In this document: positions 4,667-5,992 of the stretch, piece by piece | Layout of the letters: every line of letters starts with the position of its first letter | Position numbering within the stretch: the first letter of the stretch is position 1 | Assembly (NCBI GenBank): GCA_018335615.1 | Contig: JAGXRS010000405.1 | Span: 1-5,992, forward strand | Direction: 5' to 3' | Length of the DNA: 5,992 bases | From: Hydrogenophaga sp. | Lineage (GTDB): Bacteria; Pseudomonadota; Gammaproteobacteria; Burkholderiales; Burkholderiaceae_C | Made by a program: the position numbers and the translations under genes | Notes under the pieces: model-generated | Seen by the model: only the letters and a program-made list of their open reading frames with translations | Told to the model about the DNA's origin: nothing | Databases searched by the model: none

Positions 4667-5992
4667 ATGTTTCACCTGCGAAGTCTTGAACTCCTGCACT
4701 GGGATTACTGCCAGCGCCTGAACCTGCCACTGGATGGCGCCATCATCACCGTGGCCGGCCCCAACGGGTCGGGCAAGACCACGCTGCTCGACGCCATGCG
4801 CACCCTGCTCGGGTTGGACTGTTCCGGCGGGCGCAGCTACAAGACCTACGCGCGACACGCCAACGCCGACAGCGCCTGGCTGCGCGCCACCGTGGACAAC
4901 CGACCCGTAAGCCGCCAATCGTCCAGCCGCCCTTTCGCCCGCTGTCTGCTGTACGCGGACACCGTCACGCTGGTGTGCCGCATCGAGCGCAACGCAGGCG
5001 ACTGGCAGCGCCGCTACTGCATGGTGGAGGGCGACGTGCCCATCGAGACCCTGGTGAATCTGCCCGAGAAGGACTGGCTGGGGCTTGAGCACTGGCGCAA
5101 ACGTCTCGAAGGCGCCGGGTTGAGCCGCGCGATTGCGCGCGTGCTGGCGCTGGAGCAAGGGCAGACCGATCGACTGTGCGAGTACTCGCCCAAAGAACTG
5201 CTGCGCTTGGTGTTTGACGTGTTCGGCGACCAGGAGGTGCTGGACCGCTACGAGGAAGCGCGCACGCATCAGCGCCAGCTGGCCGACGAGGTGCAAGCCG
5301 CCGAACGCGAGCTGGCCCATGCCCAGGTGCAGCTCCAGACGCTGCAAGCCCGTGTCAACCTGTACCAGCAATACCAGCTCAAGCTGCGTGAGCGCGAGCA
5401 GCTGGCGACCGAGGTCATTCCGGTGCTGGCCTGGCACGAAGAGCGGCGCAAGCTCGTGGCCGAGCTGCGCGAACTGCACACCCAGCGCCTGCGCCAGGCC
5501 GAGGCCTTGCGCCAGCGGGCGCAGGACGCTACCCAGCTGCTGCAACTGCTGGATGCCCGGCAGGCGGCCGAGCAGCGCGTGAAAGACCTGGAGCGGGACC
5601 GGGACGCCGCCAAGACAGCTTTCGACCAGGCACGAGACGCCGAACGCCCAGTGGAGGAATGTGTCAAGCAGGCCAGCGATCTGGACGCGTTGGCCCAGCT
5701 GGAAGGCGATGCCGGGCAGTTGAGCCAGCGCCTGAGCGCGCTCAACCAGCTCAGCGTCACGCAGCAGCAAGACGAAACCCGGCTGACAGACCAGATACGG
5801 GCCGCACAAGCAGCGCTGGACCGCCTGAAGGACCAGCGGCAGGCGCCGTCGCCCATCGACGTGACCCGCTTCCAACGCGCGTTGAAAGACGCCGGCATTG
5901 CCCACCATCTGTTGGCCGATGCCATTGAGATCGCCGATGACCAGTGGCGGGCGGCAGCGGAAGGCGTGTTGCGCGGCGAGCGCTGGGTCGTG
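4667..5992 (+). CDS. SMC/MukB-like ATPase (JetC / MksB type), partial, N-terminal 442 residues
   Basis: The frame stays open from ATG 4667 to the window edge (442 codons), so the C-terminal half is missing. Residues 1-50 form an ABC-type ATPase start: HLRSLELLHWDYCQRL, then Walker A GPNGSGKT (31-38) and TLLDAMRTLLG. The Q-loop is at ALEQGQTDRL (161-170, Q164), followed by SPKELLRLVFDVFGDQEVLDRYEEAR (174-199), closely patterned on the SMC region leading into the coiled coil. About 190-390 is charged heptad-like coiled coil rich in Glu, Arg, Gln, Leu and Ala. From about 398, RFQRALKDAGIAHHLLADAI and a QWRAAAEGVLRGERWVV ending look like the start of an SMC hinge. The signature motif, Walker B and head C-lobe should lie beyond the edge. 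SMC-like ATPases of this context extrude DNA loops, and in Wadjet this leads to plasmid cleavage. The upstream gap is 8 bp. The alternatives are a chromosome-organising MksB or, less likely, an SbcC/RecN relative. Confidence 0.88.
   Translation, partial: MFHLRSLELLHWDYCQRLNLPLDGAIITVAGPNGSGKTTLLDAMRTLLGLDCSGGRSYKTYARHANADSAWLRATVDNRPVSRQSSSRPFARCLLYADTVTLVCRIERNAGDWQRRYCMVEGDVPIETLVNLPEKDWLGLEHWRKRLEGAGLSRAIARVLALEQGQTDRLCEYSPKELLRLVFDVFGDQEVLDRYEEARTHQRQLADEVQAAERELAHAQVQLQTLQARVNLYQQYQLKLREREQLATEVIPVLAWHEERRKLVAELRELHTQRLRQAEALRQRAQDATQLLQLLDARQAAEQRVKDLERDRDAAKTAFDQARDAERPVEECVKQASDLDALAQLEGDAGQLSQRLSALNQLSVTQQQDETRLTDQIRAAQAALDRLKDQRQAPSPIDVTRFQRALKDAGIAHHLLADAIEIADDQWRAAAEGVLRGERWVV

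Noticed and set aside
4505..5908. 467-codon open frame on the minus strand
   Set aside because: It lies wholly antisense to the MukE-like gene end and the SMC ATPase, whose motifs are unmistakable. Its translation is low-complexity (Leu, Gln, Val, Ala-rich) with no domain; long antisense frames are expected in GC-rich DNA.

Overview
The sequence is GC-rich (well above 60% by eye) with dense, short-spaced genes. The aroE and FrnE-like proteins look betaproteobacterial, probably Burkholderiales and perhaps Comamonadaceae. This placement is an inference from composition and protein style, including the TTCGACA-GCTCAG-GAACGG type intergenic repeat; no marker gene fixes it.

Left third (1-1796), core metabolism. 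A cluster of degenerate direct and inverted copies of a ~25-nt intergenic repeat (about 21-202) lies beyond the 3' end of aroE (shikimate dehydrogenase, minus strand). Across a 97-bp divergent gap is a cytoplasmic DsbA-family oxidoreductase of the FrnE type, with a CPWC active site, on the plus strand.

Middle (1829-2571), a two-gene HEPN/MNT toxin-antitoxin module. A HI0074/HepT-like HEPN protein carries an intact RX4HXY motif. Its stop codon overlaps the start of a minimal HI0073/MntA-like nucleotidyltransferase with a GSR...SDLDL active site. By family knowledge this is a type VII system, in which the nucleotidyltransferase antitoxin AMPylates the HEPN ribonuclease toxin.

Right half (2611-5992), an SMC/condensin-like operon. 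A ~440-aa helical winged-helix protein (kleisin, JetA/MksF/MukF-like) is followed, with ATGA overlap, by a 242-aa MukE-like protein (JetB/MksE). After 8 bp comes the N-terminal 442 residues of an SMC-type ATPase (Walker A GPNGSGKT, Q-loop, coiled coil, start of a hinge-like domain), which runs off the right edge. The order kleisin-MukE-SMC is that of Wadjet (jetABCD) and MksBEF systems. Beside a HEPN/MNT pair this reads as a small defence island, with Wadjet-type anti-plasmid immunity the leading interpretation. The decisive gene, the JetD/MksG TOPRIM-like nuclease, would lie just past the window. All plus-strand genes from 1137 onward are co-oriented with short gaps, but whether the TA pair and the SMC operon share a transcript cannot be told from sequence alone.
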